From: Exiguobacterium antarcticum DSM 14480
GTDB lineage: Bacteria > Bacillota > Bacilli > Exiguobacteriales > Exiguobacteriaceae
NCBI RefSeq assembly: GCF_000685865.1
Contig: NZ_JMKS01000003.1
Location: forward strand, 1,054,001 to 1,118,000
DNA length: 64,000 bases
Direction: 5' to 3'
The position numbers and the translations under genes are program-made. Under the pieces are notes generated by a model that worked only from the letters and a program-made list of their open reading frames with translations, was not told where the DNA came from and did not search any database. Shown piece by piece: positions 1 to 8,937 of the stretch; the first letter of the stretch is position 1; the number at the start of each line of letters is the position of its first letter.

Positions 1-85
1 CGTCTTCTATCGTCTGGTCATTACACCCTGCCAGTCCAATCGTTGCTGTGAGGAGCCCGACTGTCACCCACCTTGTCTTCTTCAC
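1..85 (-). CDS. Lipoprotein, N-terminal part only
   Basis: Only the first 28 codons lie in the window. The reverse strand shows AAAGGAGG, then ATG and GTG; the GTG at 85 has the better spacing and is taken as start. The peptide has a KKTR n-region, a hydrophobic stretch and the lipobox LAGC, so the mature protein should be lipid-anchored on the outer face of the membrane. Nothing more can be said about function because the rest is outside the window. It is divergent from the alkaline phosphatase gene. Confidence 0.6.
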   Translation of the reverse strand, partial: MKKTRWVTVGLLTATIGLAGCNDQTIED

Positions 86-228
86 CGTCATTCCTCCTTT
101 AAGCAGATTATCTTTCTTTACGACCTGTCACTGGAAAATGTTTCAAACCCATTTCCTACTCTATTACCGTTCTGACTCTTTTTTACTCATGGAACTTACT
201 GTCCAACGTAAAGTCTTCTGTTTGATTC

Positions 229-266
229 TTAACAAAACTTTACATCCCTCAAATGTTCGTTTTACA
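229..266 (+). promoter_or_regulatory. PhoP-box-like direct repeats upstream of phoA
   Basis: TTAACA (229-234), TTTACA (239-244) and TTTACA (261-266) are spaced at about 10-11 bp intervals, with a degenerate unit CAAATG at 250-255. Bacillus PhoP binds repeated TT(A/C/T)ACA hexamers spaced in this way. Position ahead of phoA fits activation under phosphate starvation. The rest of 86-342 shows no gene. Confidence 0.5.
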
Positions 267-342
267 CTCCAGCGCTAAAGTTAGTCCTGTAGATTTGATA
301 CGATACTAAACAATATTTATGTTCCTTAAGGAGGACCCATCC

Positions 343-1701
343 ATGAAGTTAAAACGAATCATTCCTATTCTTGCGTTATCCACACTGTCCCTCAGCACGA
401 TGGTCTCGATGAACGAGGCCGAGGCGAAGACGAAACAACCCAAATCACCTGAAATCCGCAACGTCATCTTCTTGATCGGGGACGGAATGGGCGTCTCGTA
501 TACGTCTGCCCACCGCTACTTAAAAAATGATCCTTCGACGCCACTCGCTGAAAAAACAGCATTTGATCAATATCTCGTCGGACAACAGATGACCTATCCG
601 GAAGACCCGGAGCAAAATGTCACCGACTCGGCGTCTGCCGCGACGGCAATGTCGTCCGGTGTCAAAACATATAATGCGGCGATTGCTGTCGACAACGATA
701 AATCAGAAGTCAAGACGGTCCTTGAAGCGGCGAAAGAGCGCGGGAAATCAACGGGTCTCGTCGCAACATCCGAAATCACGCATGCGACACCGGCCTCGTT
801 CGGTGCGCATGATGAGAACCGCAAGAACATGAACGCCATCGCTGACGATTATTTTAAGGAGCGGGTCAACGGCAAACACAAAATTGACGTCCTCCTTGGC
901 GGCGGGAAATCGAACTTCGTCCGTCCGGATGTCGATTTGACGAAATCGTTCAAGAAAGATGGTTACAGCTACGTCACGGATCTTGATCAAATGCAGGCGG
1001 ATAAGAACAAACAAGTTCTGGGTCTGTTCGCGGACGGCGGACTGCCAAAACGAATCGACCGCGAGAACACCGTCCCGTCTCTCGAGCAGATGACGAACTC
1101 GGCCATCAAACGTCTCGATTCGAACAAAAAAGGCTTCTTCCTGATGGTCGAAGGAAGCCAAATCGACTGGGCGGGTCACGATAACGACATCGTCGGAGCA
1201 ATGAGTGAGATGGAAGACTTCGAACGTGCCTTCAAAGCAGCGATCGCTTTCGCGAAAAAAGATAAACACACGCTCGTCGTCGCGACAGCCGATCACTCGA
1301 CCGGTGGTTACTCAATCGGAGCAGACGGCATCTACAACTGGTTCGCCGAGCCGATCAAGGCAGCGAAAAAGACGCCGGACTTCATGGCAGCGAAAATCGT
1401 TGGTGGAGCGGATGTCCGTCAGACGTTAACGACGTACATCGACCAAAACCGACTCGCCTTGACGGAGGAAGAGATCCAGTCGGTCTCACGTGCCGCGGAA
1501 TCAAAGAAAGTCCTCGACGTCGATAATGCGATCGAAGCCATCTTCAATGAACGGTCGCACACGGGCTGGACGACAGGTGGTCACACCGGTGAAGACGTCC
1601 CTGTTTATGCCTTCGGTCCAGCGAAAGAACGATTCGCCGGTCAAGTCGATAATACGGATCACGCGAAAATCATCTTCGACCTGTTGAAATCGAAGAAATA
1701 A
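343..1701 (+). CDS. phoA: Alkaline phosphatase, secreted
   Basis: Phosphomonoesterase that releases inorganic phosphate from organic esters outside the cell. The start at 343 is chosen because AAGGAGG sits 9 bases upstream and it gives a clean signal peptide (residues 1 to about 29, ending AEA). Metal and catalytic motifs are present: IGDGMG (Asp47), TDSASAATAMSSG with the likely nucleophile Ser96, EGSQIDWAGHDND, ATADHSTGGYS and the distal GGHTGED. Length of 452 residues and sequence are close to Bacillus subtilis PhoA as I remember it. A lipoprotein gene follows after 11 bases, probably in the same transcript. PhoP-like boxes lie upstream. Confidence 0.95.
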   Translation: MKLKRIIPILALSTLSLSTMVSMNEAEAKTKQPKSPEIRNVIFLIGDGMGVSYTSAHRYLKNDPSTPLAEKTAFDQYLVGQQMTYPEDPEQNVTDSASAATAMSSGVKTYNAAIAVDNDKSEVKTVLEAAKERGKSTGLVATSEITHATPASFGAHDENRKNMNAIADDYFKERVNGKHKIDVLLGGGKSNFVRPDVDLTKSFKKDGYSYVTDLDQMQADKNKQVLGLFADGGLPKRIDRENTVPSLEQMTNSAIKRLDSNKKGFFLMVEGSQIDWAGHDNDIVGAMSEMEDFERAFKAAIAFAKKDKHTLVVATADHSTGGYSIGADGIYNWFAEPIKAAKKTPDFMAAKIVGGADVRQTLTTYIDQNRLALTEEEIQSVSRAAESKKVLDVDNAIEAIFNERSHTGWTTGGHTGEDVPVYAFGPAKERFAGQVDNTDHAKIIFDLLKSKK

Positions 1702-1712
1702 GGAGACTTTCC

Positions 1713-2357
1713 ATGAAACAGCTACTTGCTGCCTTGATGCTCGGGACGATCCTTTCCGGTTGTGGCAATGCGCCAGATGTCACACAAGAGAAGTCGTCCC
1801 CGAAACAGGAGACGCAGACGCCGGTATCGATTGAAAAAACTGCCGCTTACGTTCCGAATCCACAATTACCAGATGATCGCCAACTGACGTCCGTCAACCA
1901 ATCGGTCTCCGACGACAAAGGGGAATTGACGTTAAAACAGATCGTCCGTCCCGACGTGACACGCACCATCGGACCGATTCAGATGAAAATCGAAGAAATC
2001 AAAGTCTTCCATGCCCGTCCGAGCTACGGGATGATCGACTTTTTCCACGGTTTCACACACGACGAGTCATTTGATCTCGTCAAGACACGGGTGACGATCA
2101 CGAATACGGGTGAGGAACCGGTCACGTTCAATCCGGTCGCTCACTTCAAGCTTGGTGCCAAGACTGAGAAAACACTTGAGGACGATGTCTATCTCGAATC
2201 ACTTGCGACGACATATGCTCCGTCCGAAACACGAAGGGGTAACTTTGGCTTCATCCTCGAACAACCGCTCACGTCGGTTGAACTGTTGACGAGTGACGTC
2301 TTGAACGAAAATCGTGACGTCGTCGAAAAAGGAATCTCTTTCTCGACGGACCTCTAA
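1713..2357 (+). CDS. Lipoprotein with DUF4352-like domain
   Basis: A 214-residue protein with a lipoprotein signal peptide ending in LSGC (Cys17) and a Thr/Gln/Pro-rich linker. The C-terminal half (about 70-210) has the alternating beta pattern, including VKTRVTITNTGEEPVTFNP, of the immunoglobulin-like DUF4352 family. Such proteins are extracytoplasmic and mostly of unknown role. It starts 11 bases after phoA with an AAGGAGAC site and ends at a shared terminator, so it is probably co-expressed with the phosphatase. A role in phosphate scavenging is inference from position only. Confidence 0.7.
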   Translation: MKQLLAALMLGTILSGCGNAPDVTQEKSSPKQETQTPVSIEKTAAYVPNPQLPDDRQLTSVNQSVSDDKGELTLKQIVRPDVTRTIGPIQMKIEEIKVFHARPSYGMIDFFHGFTHDESFDLVKTRVTITNTGEEPVTFNPVAHFKLGAKTEKTLEDDVYLESLATTYAPSETRRGNFGFILEQPLTSVELLTSDVLNENRDVVEKGISFSTDL

Positions 2358-2370
2358 CGGAAGATCGACA

Positions 2371-2419
2371 AAAAATAAGCGATTCATTCCCACTGCCACG
2401 GGATGAATCGCTTATTTTT
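2371..2419. terminator. Bidirectional terminator between convergent genes
   Basis: A long inverted repeat (AAAAATAAGCGATTCAT and its complement) with A and T runs on both sides. It serves the phosphatase operon and the opposing GGDEF-EAL gene, whose stop codon lies in the 3' arm. Confidence 0.85.
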
Positions 2420-4955
2420 GGTACAGAGCCGGAATATGTTCTGCCGGCATCGGACGACCGAAGTAGTAGCCTTGCATCCGTGAACATTCCAACCAGTTCA
2501 ACACATTCACCTGCTCTAACGTCTCGACCCCTTCGGCGATGACTTCGAGCTCAAGCGATTTCGCCAAATGAATGATCGACGAGATCATCGAATACCCGGT
2601 CGTCGCCGGTTGAATTTTTTCGACGAACTCACGTGGAATCTTGAGTGTATCAATCGGGAAATCGGCTAAGCGCGACAACGAAGAGTACCCGGTCCCGAAG
2701 TCATCGATGGAAATCGTAAAACCGAGCTCCTTCAGTCGGTTCATCGTCTCGACCGTCTCTTCGATATCTTCAACCGCCGAGACTTCCGTGATCTCGAGGT
2801 CGATTCGGTTCGGATTAACCTTCGTTTCTTCCACTAATCGGATCAGTGTCAGGACAAACGTCGGATGATGGAACTGTTGCATCGAGACGTTCAATCCGAC
2901 CTTTAAGAGGAGCCCCTCCTCTTCCCAGCGTTTGGCTTGTAAAAAACCTTCGCGTAACACCCATTCTCCGAGACGAATGATCATTCCCGCTTCTTCCGCC
3001 ATCGGAATGAAATCATTGGGTGCAATCATCCCGAGTTCCGGATGATTCCAACGAACCAGTCCTTCGACCCCGACCATCTGATACGTCAGAGTATCGACTT
3101 GCGGTTGGTAATACAAAATCAATTGGTCCGTTTCGATTGCAATCGGCAACTCTGACTCCAACCGCAGGCGGTATGACGCCTTCTCGGCAATGTCTTCGAA
3201 AAAGACGATCGATTTACCGCCGCTTGACTTGGCTTGATACATCGCGAGGTCCGCCTGTTTCAGCAAGGTCACGACATGTTTACCGGTAGTCCGTGGACAG
3301 CTGACGGCTCCGATGCTCGGATTTGAGATCAGTTCGATCCCGTCAAGCGAATATGTCTTCTTTAAGCAGTCGAGCAACCGGGCCGTTCGATCTCGTCCCT
3401 GTTCGTCTGACGTGACCTTCCGCAGGATGACGGTAAACTCATCGCCGCCTTGACGAGCGACGATGTCCTCCGGATCGACGGTCTCTGTCAGCCGCTGCAC
3501 GACTTGGATCAACAGCTGATCACCCACATGGTGTCCAAATGAATCATTGACGAGCTTAAAATCATCAAGGTCGATAAAGCAGAGAATGATCGTTTCATCG
3601 TCTTGTTCCCCTTCAACCAAATGGTGTAAGACTTCCTCAAAGTACGTCCGGTTGATCGCTCCGGTCAAATGATCGTAATAGGCAAGACGGCGGATCTTTA
3701 ATTCATTTTCGCGGACGGTCGTAATGTCCTGACCAATCCCGTACATGCCGACGAAGCGGTCCCGGACACGAATCGGGATGTTCGTCACGTTCAGCAACAC
3801 GTCCATCCCGCCCGATTTCCGAAAAATCGTTTCAAATTGATGGGCGGTCGTCTTATCGGTCGCCGCCTGTTGTTCCATCAACTGACGGTACGACTGACCG
3901 ACTAACTCGTTTGCACTTTGCTCCGTTAATTTTTCAAACGACGGATTGGCACTCTCGATCCGTCCTGTCAGGTCAAGCGAATACACCGCGTCCGGATGAT
4001 ACGTGAACAAGGACTTGTAACGTTCTTCGCTCACTTCCAGTTCGTCCGCCTTATGATGAATTTCTTCTATTAACTCGTGATTGCTCAAAATCATCAAAAT
4101 CTGCCGGATCAAAATCAAAAGAATCGTGATCGCACAACCGAGCATCAATCCTGTTAAGCCCTCATCCCGTCGCGCATACAACGCCATCGTCGAAAACAGG
4201 AGAATCACCAATACATACGGTAGAAACAACTTTCCTAATTGCATCGTCCCACTCGAAAATCTTTCCTGCTGTGGCTCTTCAGCGACCGGACTACCGATGT
4301 GCCCTGCGACACCTATCATCAACAACCCAAGGATGAATAACGGATCAATCAGCCGGACGGCTTCATTGCCGCTGACCGTCGTCATGTAGACGAACAGTGT
4401 ATCCGCTCCGACCTGAAGCAACAGACCGATAAACAGAAATTGAAACAACCGGAGACGTTGCTGCCACTCCCGTTTCTCAAACAGATAATAGATACTGATC
4501 ATACAAAACAGCAACACGATGTCACACATCGGATACGCAAACGCTAAGATCACTTCCCCGCGTGACACAAACGGTGTATCAAATAGAGGACGGATCAAGA
4601 AAAACCAGCTGTAGGTGACCGCAACCGTCATGACGATCGCAATATCAAAAATAAAACTGATCAACCGGTTTTTCGTGACATGTCTGCGGATCAGATGTAA
4701 AAACGCCGCTAAAAACCAAACGGATTGAAAAACATAAAAAATATCTGACACTCCCGGAAACGGGACCTCGACTTGACGGATATTCTCATACGACATCCAA
4801 ATCAATTCGGCAATCAGATAACTTCCTGTCCCACATGCCAAATAAAGAAAAAACCGTCCTTCGTGTTGACGGAATTTTTGATGTGCCTGCAATAACAGGA
4901 CAGTTGCGATGATACAACCGAAGATGGAAAATACATTATTGCCCCAAGCGGACAC
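2412..4955 (-). CDS. Membrane GGDEF-EAL protein (c-di-GMP turnover)
   Basis: An 847-residue protein: about eight membrane segments in residues 1-280, a PAS domain (about 300-420), GGDEF domain with intact GGDEF near residue 503, and EAL domain in which the signature is EGL near residue 631, followed by DDFGTGYSS and AEGVET. The GGDEF motif and EAL metal-ligand regions look intact, so both cyclase and phosphodiesterase activity are possible. The only available start here is a GTG with no good ribosome binding site, and an in-frame TAA lies 9 bases upstream. Across that stop the same frame encodes a missing first membrane helix (see 4965-5051). The gene is therefore probably a nonsense-interrupted form of a longer protein, or is translated by reinitiation. 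Confidence 0.8.
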   Translation of the reverse strand: MSAWGNNVFSIFGCIIATVLLLQAHQKFRQHEGRFFLYLACGTGSYLIAELIWMSYENIRQVEVPFPGVSDIFYVFQSVWFLAAFLHLIRRHVTKNRLISFIFDIAIVMTVAVTYSWFFLIRPLFDTPFVSRGEVILAFAYPMCDIVLLFCMISIYYLFEKREWQQRLRLFQFLFIGLLLQVGADTLFVYMTTVSGNEAVRLIDPLFILGLLMIGVAGHIGSPVAEEPQQERFSSGTMQLGKLFLPYVLVILLFSTMALYARRDEGLTGLMLGCAITILLILIRQILMILSNHELIEEIHHKADELEVSEERYKSLFTYHPDAVYSLDLTGRIESANPSFEKLTEQSANELVGQSYRQLMEQQAATDKTTAHQFETIFRKSGGMDVLLNVTNIPIRVRDRFVGMYGIGQDITTVRENELKIRRLAYYDHLTGAINRTYFEEVLHHLVEGEQDDETIILCFIDLDDFKLVNDSFGHHVGDQLLIQVVQRLTETVDPEDIVARQGGDEFTVILRKVTSDEQGRDRTARLLDCLKKTYSLDGIELISNPSIGAVSCPRTTGKHVVTLLKQADLAMYQAKSSGGKSIVFFEDIAEKASYRLRLESELPIAIETDQLILYYQPQVDTLTYQMVGVEGLVRWNHPELGMIAPNDFIPMAEEAGMIIRLGEWVLREGFLQAKRWEEEGLLLKVGLNVSMQQFHHPTFVLTLIRLVEETKVNPNRIDLEITEVSAVEDIEETVETMNRLKELGFTISIDDFGTGYSSLSRLADFPIDTLKIPREFVEKIQPATTGYSMISSIIHLAKSLELEVIAEGVETLEQVNVLNWLECSRMQGYYFGRPMPAEHIPALYQK

Positions 4956-4964
4956 GACGGGTTG

Positions 4965-5051
4965 TTATTCAAAAAGGATGATCCAAATATAATAGCCCAT
5001 GATGAATAAAAGAATACCTGGTACATAATACGATTTTTTGAGACTGATCAT
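4965..5051 (-). CDS. 28-residue membrane segment, severed N-terminus of the GGDEF-EAL protein
   Basis: ATG at 5051 has an excellent AAGGAGG site upstream. The 28-codon frame encodes one hydrophobic helix (GILLFIMGYYIWIILF) and ends at TAA (4967-4965). The same frame continues into the GTG start at 4955, so stop removal would fuse this helix to the GGDEF-EAL protein. DUF4084-type membrane domains, as I recall them, begin with such a helix. It could alternatively be a short coupled leader peptide. Confidence 0.6.
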   Translation of the reverse strand: MISLKKSYYVPGILLFIMGYYIWIILFE

Positions 5052-5123
5052 GGTTCTTCCTCCTTCATGAAAAAGTCCTTCCCTTTCCATTAGGGATGGA
5101 GCCTTCAAAGTCCTGCGCAACAA

Positions 5124-5160
5124 CAAAAAAAGAGACCTGTTTTCGATTGAAACAGGTCTC
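5124..5160 (-). terminator. Terminator of the riboflavin operon
   Basis: GAGACCTGTTTC and its complement form a stem around a short loop, followed on the reverse strand by seven T residues. It lies directly after the ribH stop. Confidence 0.85.
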
Positions 5161-5182
5161 AAGTCTCACTTGTCGTACGTAT

Positions 5183-5641
5183 TTAAATCGTCCGTAACAG
5201 ATTTGCCATCTCAATCGCTGAAACGGCCGCTTCATATCCTTTGTTGCCTGCCTTCGTCCCAGCCCGTTCAACAGCTTGTTCAATCGAATCGGTCGTCAGG
5301 ACGCCGAAGATGATCGGAACGCCTGTCTCACGTGACGCAGTGGCAACCCCTTTCGCGACTTCATTGCAAACATAATCGTAGTGTGACGTCGCTCCGCGAA
5401 TGACGGCACCAAGCGTGATGACGGCGTCGTAGTTGCCGCTTTTCGCAAGCTTCTCCGCGACGAGCGGAATTTCAAACGCCCCCGGCACCCACGCCGTATC
5501 GACCGCGTCAGCTGCGACACCGTGTCGACGGAAGGCATCGTTTGCGCCTCCGACTAATTTTGATGTAATCAATTCATTGAAACGTGCCGCGACGATTGCG
5601 ACACGTAGTCCCTCACCTGTTAAAAATCCTTCGAATACCAT
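5183..5641 (-). CDS. ribH: 6,7-dimethyl-8-ribityllumazine synthase
   Basis: Condenses the pyrimidine intermediate with 3,4-dihydroxy-2-butanone 4-phosphate to give lumazine, the penultimate riboflavin step. The start at 5641 has GGAGG upstream and gives 152 residues, the usual size. Motifs include [28 protein letters not shown] with the catalytic His, and [11 protein letters not shown]. It is the last gene of the operon, starting 1 base after the ribBA stop codon, and is followed by a strong terminator. Confidence 0.95.
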   Translation of the reverse strand: MVFEGFLTGEGLRVAIVAARFNELITSKLVGGANDAFRRHGVAADAVDTAWVPGAFEIPLVAEKLAKSGNYDAVITLGAVIRGATSHYDYVCNEVAKGVATASRETGVPIIFGVLTTDSIEQAVERAGTKAGNKGYEAAVSAIEMANLLRTI

Positions 5642-5642
5642 G

Positions 5643-6827
5643 TTATTGTCCTCCTTGGATGTCGAGCAAGTGCCCGAGTTTCGTTTGTTTGGTTTGCAGA
5701 TAATTTTTATTTTCCGGAACCGGTGCGATTTCAAGCGGCACCCGTTCGAGCACCGTGATGCCATGTTGTTCAAGGGCTTGTTGCTTATCCGGGTTATTCG
5801 TCATCAAGCGGATCTTCGTCACACCTAAATCCTGCAACATCGCGGCTGCGACTTTGTAGTCGCGTAAGTCCGTCGCATATCCGAGCGCGTGATTCGCTTC
5901 GACCGTATCAAGTCCCTGCTCCTGCAACTCATACGCTTTGAGTTTCGCCATCAAACCGATGCCTCGCCCTTCCTGTCGCAAATACAGGACGGCGCCTCCT
6001 TCTTGACCGATTCGTTCGAGGGCGGCGTCGAGTTGTGGTCCACAATCACAGCGTTTGGAGCCAAAGACGTCTCCCGTCAGACATTCCGAATGAAGCCGGA
6101 CGAGCATGCCATCCTCTGCCTCACCGGACAAGACGGTGACATGTTCCTTTGCATCCGGAGTCGTGTAACCAAGCATACGAAATGCCCCATGCGTCGCCGG
6201 CAGCAAGACGTCCGCTTCACGCCGAACGGGACGTTCGAGGTACGTGACGAGGGCATCGATCGTAATCATCTTCAATCCGTGGACTTCTTTATATGCCAGC
6301 AAGTCGTCAACACGCGCCATTGTCCCATCTTCTAAGATGATTTCACAAATGACGGCCGCTTCTGCGCTTCCGGCAAGGCGCGCCAGATCAACACCCGCTT
6401 CCGTATGACCACGTCGTTCCCGGACACCGCCTTCTTTCGCGATCAAGGGGAAGATATGCCCCGGACGCTTAAATTGTTTCGCCCCGTCCGTCAGCATCCG
6501 TTGGATCGTCAACGCGCGCTCCGCCGCGCTGATACCGGTCTTCGCCTCTTCGTGGTCAATACTGATGGTAAAGGCTGTTCCGTGCGGATCAGTGTTGACG
6601 TCCGTCATCGGGTTCAGTTCCAATCGTTTTGCCAGTTGCGGGCTGACCGGGACACAGACAAGTCCTTTCCCGTAAGTGATCATGAAGTTGATTTGTTCCG
6701 GTGTCGCGTGTTCCGCAAGAAGGATCAAATCGCCTTCGTTTTCCCGATTTTCGTCGTCACAGACGATGATCGGACGTCCTTGCTTTAACTCTTCAATGGC
6801 TTCTTCTATGAGATCAAATCCGTTCAT
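5643..6827 (-). CDS. ribBA: Bifunctional DHBP synthase / GTP cyclohydrolase II
   Basis: Two fused enzymes that start both branches of riboflavin synthesis. The N-terminal half (1 to about 200) is dihydroxybutanone-phosphate synthase with [27 protein letters not shown] and neighbouring acidic metal ligands. The C-terminal half is GTP cyclohydrolase II with [18 protein letters not shown], the zinc cysteines and [11 protein letters not shown]. The start at 6827 is preferred over upstream codons because GGAGG lies just upstream and it overlaps the ribE stop by 4 bases (ATGA), implying translational coupling. Confidence 0.95.
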   Translation of the reverse strand: MNGFDLIEEAIEELKQGRPIIVCDDENRENEGDLILLAEHATPEQINFMITYGKGLVCVPVSPQLAKRLELNPMTDVNTDPHGTAFTISIDHEEAKTGISAAERALTIQRMLTDGAKQFKRPGHIFPLIAKEGGVRERRGHTEAGVDLARLAGSAEAAVICEIILEDGTMARVDDLLAYKEVHGLKMITIDALVTYLERPVRREADVLLPATHGAFRMLGYTTPDAKEHVTVLSGEAEDGMLVRLHSECLTGDVFGSKRCDCGPQLDAALERIGQEGGAVLYLRQEGRGIGLMAKLKAYELQEQGLDTVEANHALGYATDLRDYKVAAAMLQDLGVTKIRLMTNNPDKQQALEQHGITVLERVPLEIAPVPENKNYLQTKQTKLGHLLDIQGGQ

Positions 6828-7453
6828 CCTGCTCCGCCTCCTAAAAATGCCGACCAATCCGTTTTCTGTTCCTGTTGCGTAAAGTGATACAAGTGTTTTG
6901 CCATCAAGTCACACTCAATGTTGACGAGGGTTCCGCTTTGCAGACGATCAAACGTCGTCACTTGGCGCGAATGTGGAATCAGCGAAATCGTCAGACTGTC
7001 CGCTTGGACGTGTTGAATCGTCAAGCTGGTTCCGTTGATCGCAATCGACCCTTTCGGAATACAGTATTTGCGCCAGTCAGCGGTCTCAAACCGATATTCC
7101 ATCGCTTCACCGTCCGGTCGACGGCTTAACAACCGGGCTGTCCCGTCAATGTGGCCACTAACGAAATGACCGCCGAATCGTCCGTTCGCCGGCATCGCCC
7201 GTTCGAGTTGGACCGGTGTGCCGACGCGCAATGTTTGAAGTGCCGTCGCCCGAATCGTTTCATGGACCGCATCCGCCGTGAATCCCGCCGCCGTCATCGC
7301 CGTAACGGTCAAACAAATGCCGTCGACCGCGATACTGTCACCGATTTTGGTTCCGTGAAGAACATGTCGCGCTTCGATTTCCAGCGCCAGACCGTTCGGA
7401 CGCGGGACTTTCCGTTTAATCGTCCCGACTTCTTCAATCAATCCTGTGAACAT
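6824..7453 (-). CDS. ribE: Riboflavin synthase, alpha subunit
   Basis: Dismutates two lumazine molecules to riboflavin. The 209-residue protein begins [11 protein letters not shown], typical of the family, and consists of two lumazine-binding repeats (about 1-95 and 96-190), each with a G-D-S/T-I-A-V/I-N/D-G motif ([13 protein letters not shown] and [11 protein letters not shown]). It overlaps ribD by 16 bases and ribBA by 4, consistent with one tightly packed operon. Confidence 0.95.
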   Translation of the reverse strand: MFTGLIEEVGTIKRKVPRPNGLALEIEARHVLHGTKIGDSIAVDGICLTVTAMTAAGFTADAVHETIRATALQTLRVGTPVQLERAMPANGRFGGHFVSGHIDGTARLLSRRPDGEAMEYRFETADWRKYCIPKGSIAINGTSLTIQHVQADSLTISLIPHSRQVTTFDRLQSGTLVNIECDLMAKHLYHFTQQEQKTDWSAFLGGGAG

Positions 7454-8484
7454 GAGCCGTCTCCTTTCCGCGTATAGCCTAGATGAACATCCTGTCCAAT
7501 TTGCGCGACGTCCGTTAAATCGAACCGGTCTTCAACCTCGATTGTACTCGTCAATCCGGTCGTGCCTTGTAAGACAGACGGTGCTTGATAGATCTCAAGA
7601 CGATCGACAAGGTCCGCTTCTAAAAACGCCGACTGAATCGTTGGTCCACCTTCAATCAACAAACTGCGGATACCCTGGTCATACAATGTGTCTAAAATCT
7701 GATTTGGTGTTGCATACGTACCGACGAGAACCGTGACGTTCGATTGATCTGAGACACGTGGTTGTTCCGTCAGCCAGTACGTCGGATTCAAGCCGTCCCG
7801 AAAGACTTGGGCGGTTTCCGTCAAACGTCCGCGACGGTCGACGACGACCCGAATCGGTTCAGCTCCCGTTTCCGATCGTGACGTCAGTGCCGGATCATCA
7901 ATCAAAACCGTCTCACTTCCGACCAGGATTGCATCGTGTGTTGCCCGTAGCTCACGCCCCGCCGCTCGCGCGGCAACTGACGTAATCCAGCGTTGCTCAC
8001 CTGTCGTCACGATCCCGTTTAAACTTTGAGCGACTTTCACGGTGACATTCGGTCGTTTTCGCTTGAGACTTTGCCAAAACGGTGTATAAAAACGAACTGC
8101 TTCGTCTTCCAGTAATCCGACTTCGACCGTCAGTCCGGATTCACGGAGACGCACAATTCCCTGGCCCGCGACGATCGCATGACGGTCTTCCGTCGCGACG
8201 AACACCCGTTTGATGCCGGCAGCAATGATTGCTTCCGTGCAGGGTGGTGTCTTCCCGTGATGGTTACACGGTTCAAGCGTGACATACAGATCGGCGCCGC
8301 GTGCCGCTTCTCCGGCCATCCGTAACGCCTCGACTTCGGCATGGGGACCCCCGGCAAACCGATGCGCGCCAAAGCCGATGATCCGTCCGTGCTTCGTGAT
8401 CACACAGCCGACACTTGGATTTGGACTCGTTTGTCCGTCTAACATCTCTGCCAATTGCATCGCCTGATGCATTCTATTATTCAT
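7438..8484 (-). CDS. ribD: Riboflavin deaminase/reductase
   Basis: Bifunctional enzyme performing the pyrimidine deamination and ribosyl reduction steps. The deaminase domain (1 to about 145) carries the zinc motifs HAEVEAL and EPCNHHGKTPPC. The reductase domain (about 146-348) contains RVVVDRRGRL and the LLIEGGPTIQSAFL nucleotide-binding segment. It is the first gene of the operon; AAAGGAGC precedes the ATG at 8484. An intrinsic terminator and an FMN aptamer lie upstream, so flavin should repress this gene and the three that follow. Confidence 0.95.
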   Translation of the reverse strand: MNNRMHQAMQLAEMLDGQTSPNPSVGCVITKHGRIIGFGAHRFAGGPHAEVEALRMAGEAARGADLYVTLEPCNHHGKTPPCTEAIIAAGIKRVFVATEDRHAIVAGQGIVRLRESGLTVEVGLLEDEAVRFYTPFWQSLKRKRPNVTVKVAQSLNGIVTTGEQRWITSVAARAAGRELRATHDAILVGSETVLIDDPALTSRSETGAEPIRVVVDRRGRLTETAQVFRDGLNPTYWLTEQPRVSDQSNVTVLVGTYATPNQILDTLYDQGIRSLLIEGGPTIQSAFLEADLVDRLEIYQAPSVLQGTTGLTSTIEVEDRFDLTDVAQIGQDVHLGYTRKGDGSCSQD

Positions 8485-8499
8485 GTTTTCGCTCCTTTC

Positions 8500-8534
8500 A
8501 AAAGAAAAAGACGCCGCTGCATTTGCAGGGCGTC
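8500..8534 (-). terminator. Riboswitch-controlled terminator before ribD
   Basis: On the reverse strand GACGCC...GGCGTC forms a stem with CTGCA/TGCAG inside, followed by TTTTTCTTTT. It lies between the FMN aptamer and the ribD ribosome binding site, as expected for transcriptional attenuation. Confidence 0.8.
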
Positions 8535-8644
8535 ATGATTGAAGGGTCACGAAAGAAACGTCTTGTTTTTCTGTTTTGAAGCATACAGAAATAGACCTTT
8601 CTCTGAATGTATTTTTCAGAAAATGGTTTCAAGCACATTTTTTC

Positions 8645-8782
8645 GTTCTTCTCCCATCCGGACTTTACCGTCGGCCTTGGAATCACACCAAGTCAGCCAT
8701 AGTGCGTACACTATGGGTCGCGGGCTCGTCGATTCGAAAATCGCATCACCGCCGGTTGGGATTTTCACCCTACCCCGAAGAA
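8645..8782 (-). promoter_or_regulatory. FMN riboswitch (RFN element)
   Basis: The reverse strand contains the canonical RFN segments in order: CTTCGGGGTAGGGTGAAAAT, CCGGCGGTGAT, the GAGCCCGCGA junction, TGACTTGGTGTGATTCC, and GCCGACGGTAAAGTCCGGATG. The variable arm holds the short palindrome CATAGTGTACGCACTATG. FMN binding should favour the downstream terminator and shut down ribDE-BA-H. The remaining upstream part, 8783-8937, holds only likely promoter sequence. Confidence 0.95.
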
Positions 8783-8937
8783 CTGGTTATTCAGTTGTGC
8801 AGTTCAAGACTAGCACAGGTTATTTTAAAATACAAAAAAGAATTTGTTTTTACATCCATTTCCGAAAAAATATGCCCCATTCAGCGGACTATCAAAGCAA
8901 CATCTGCCGGATGGACACATACTTTTTATTTTGACTG

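Noticed and set aside
748-1296. 182-codon open frame antisense to phoA
   Set aside because: No ribosome binding site and Arg/Cys/His-rich composition; it is a mirror of the GC-biased phoA codons.
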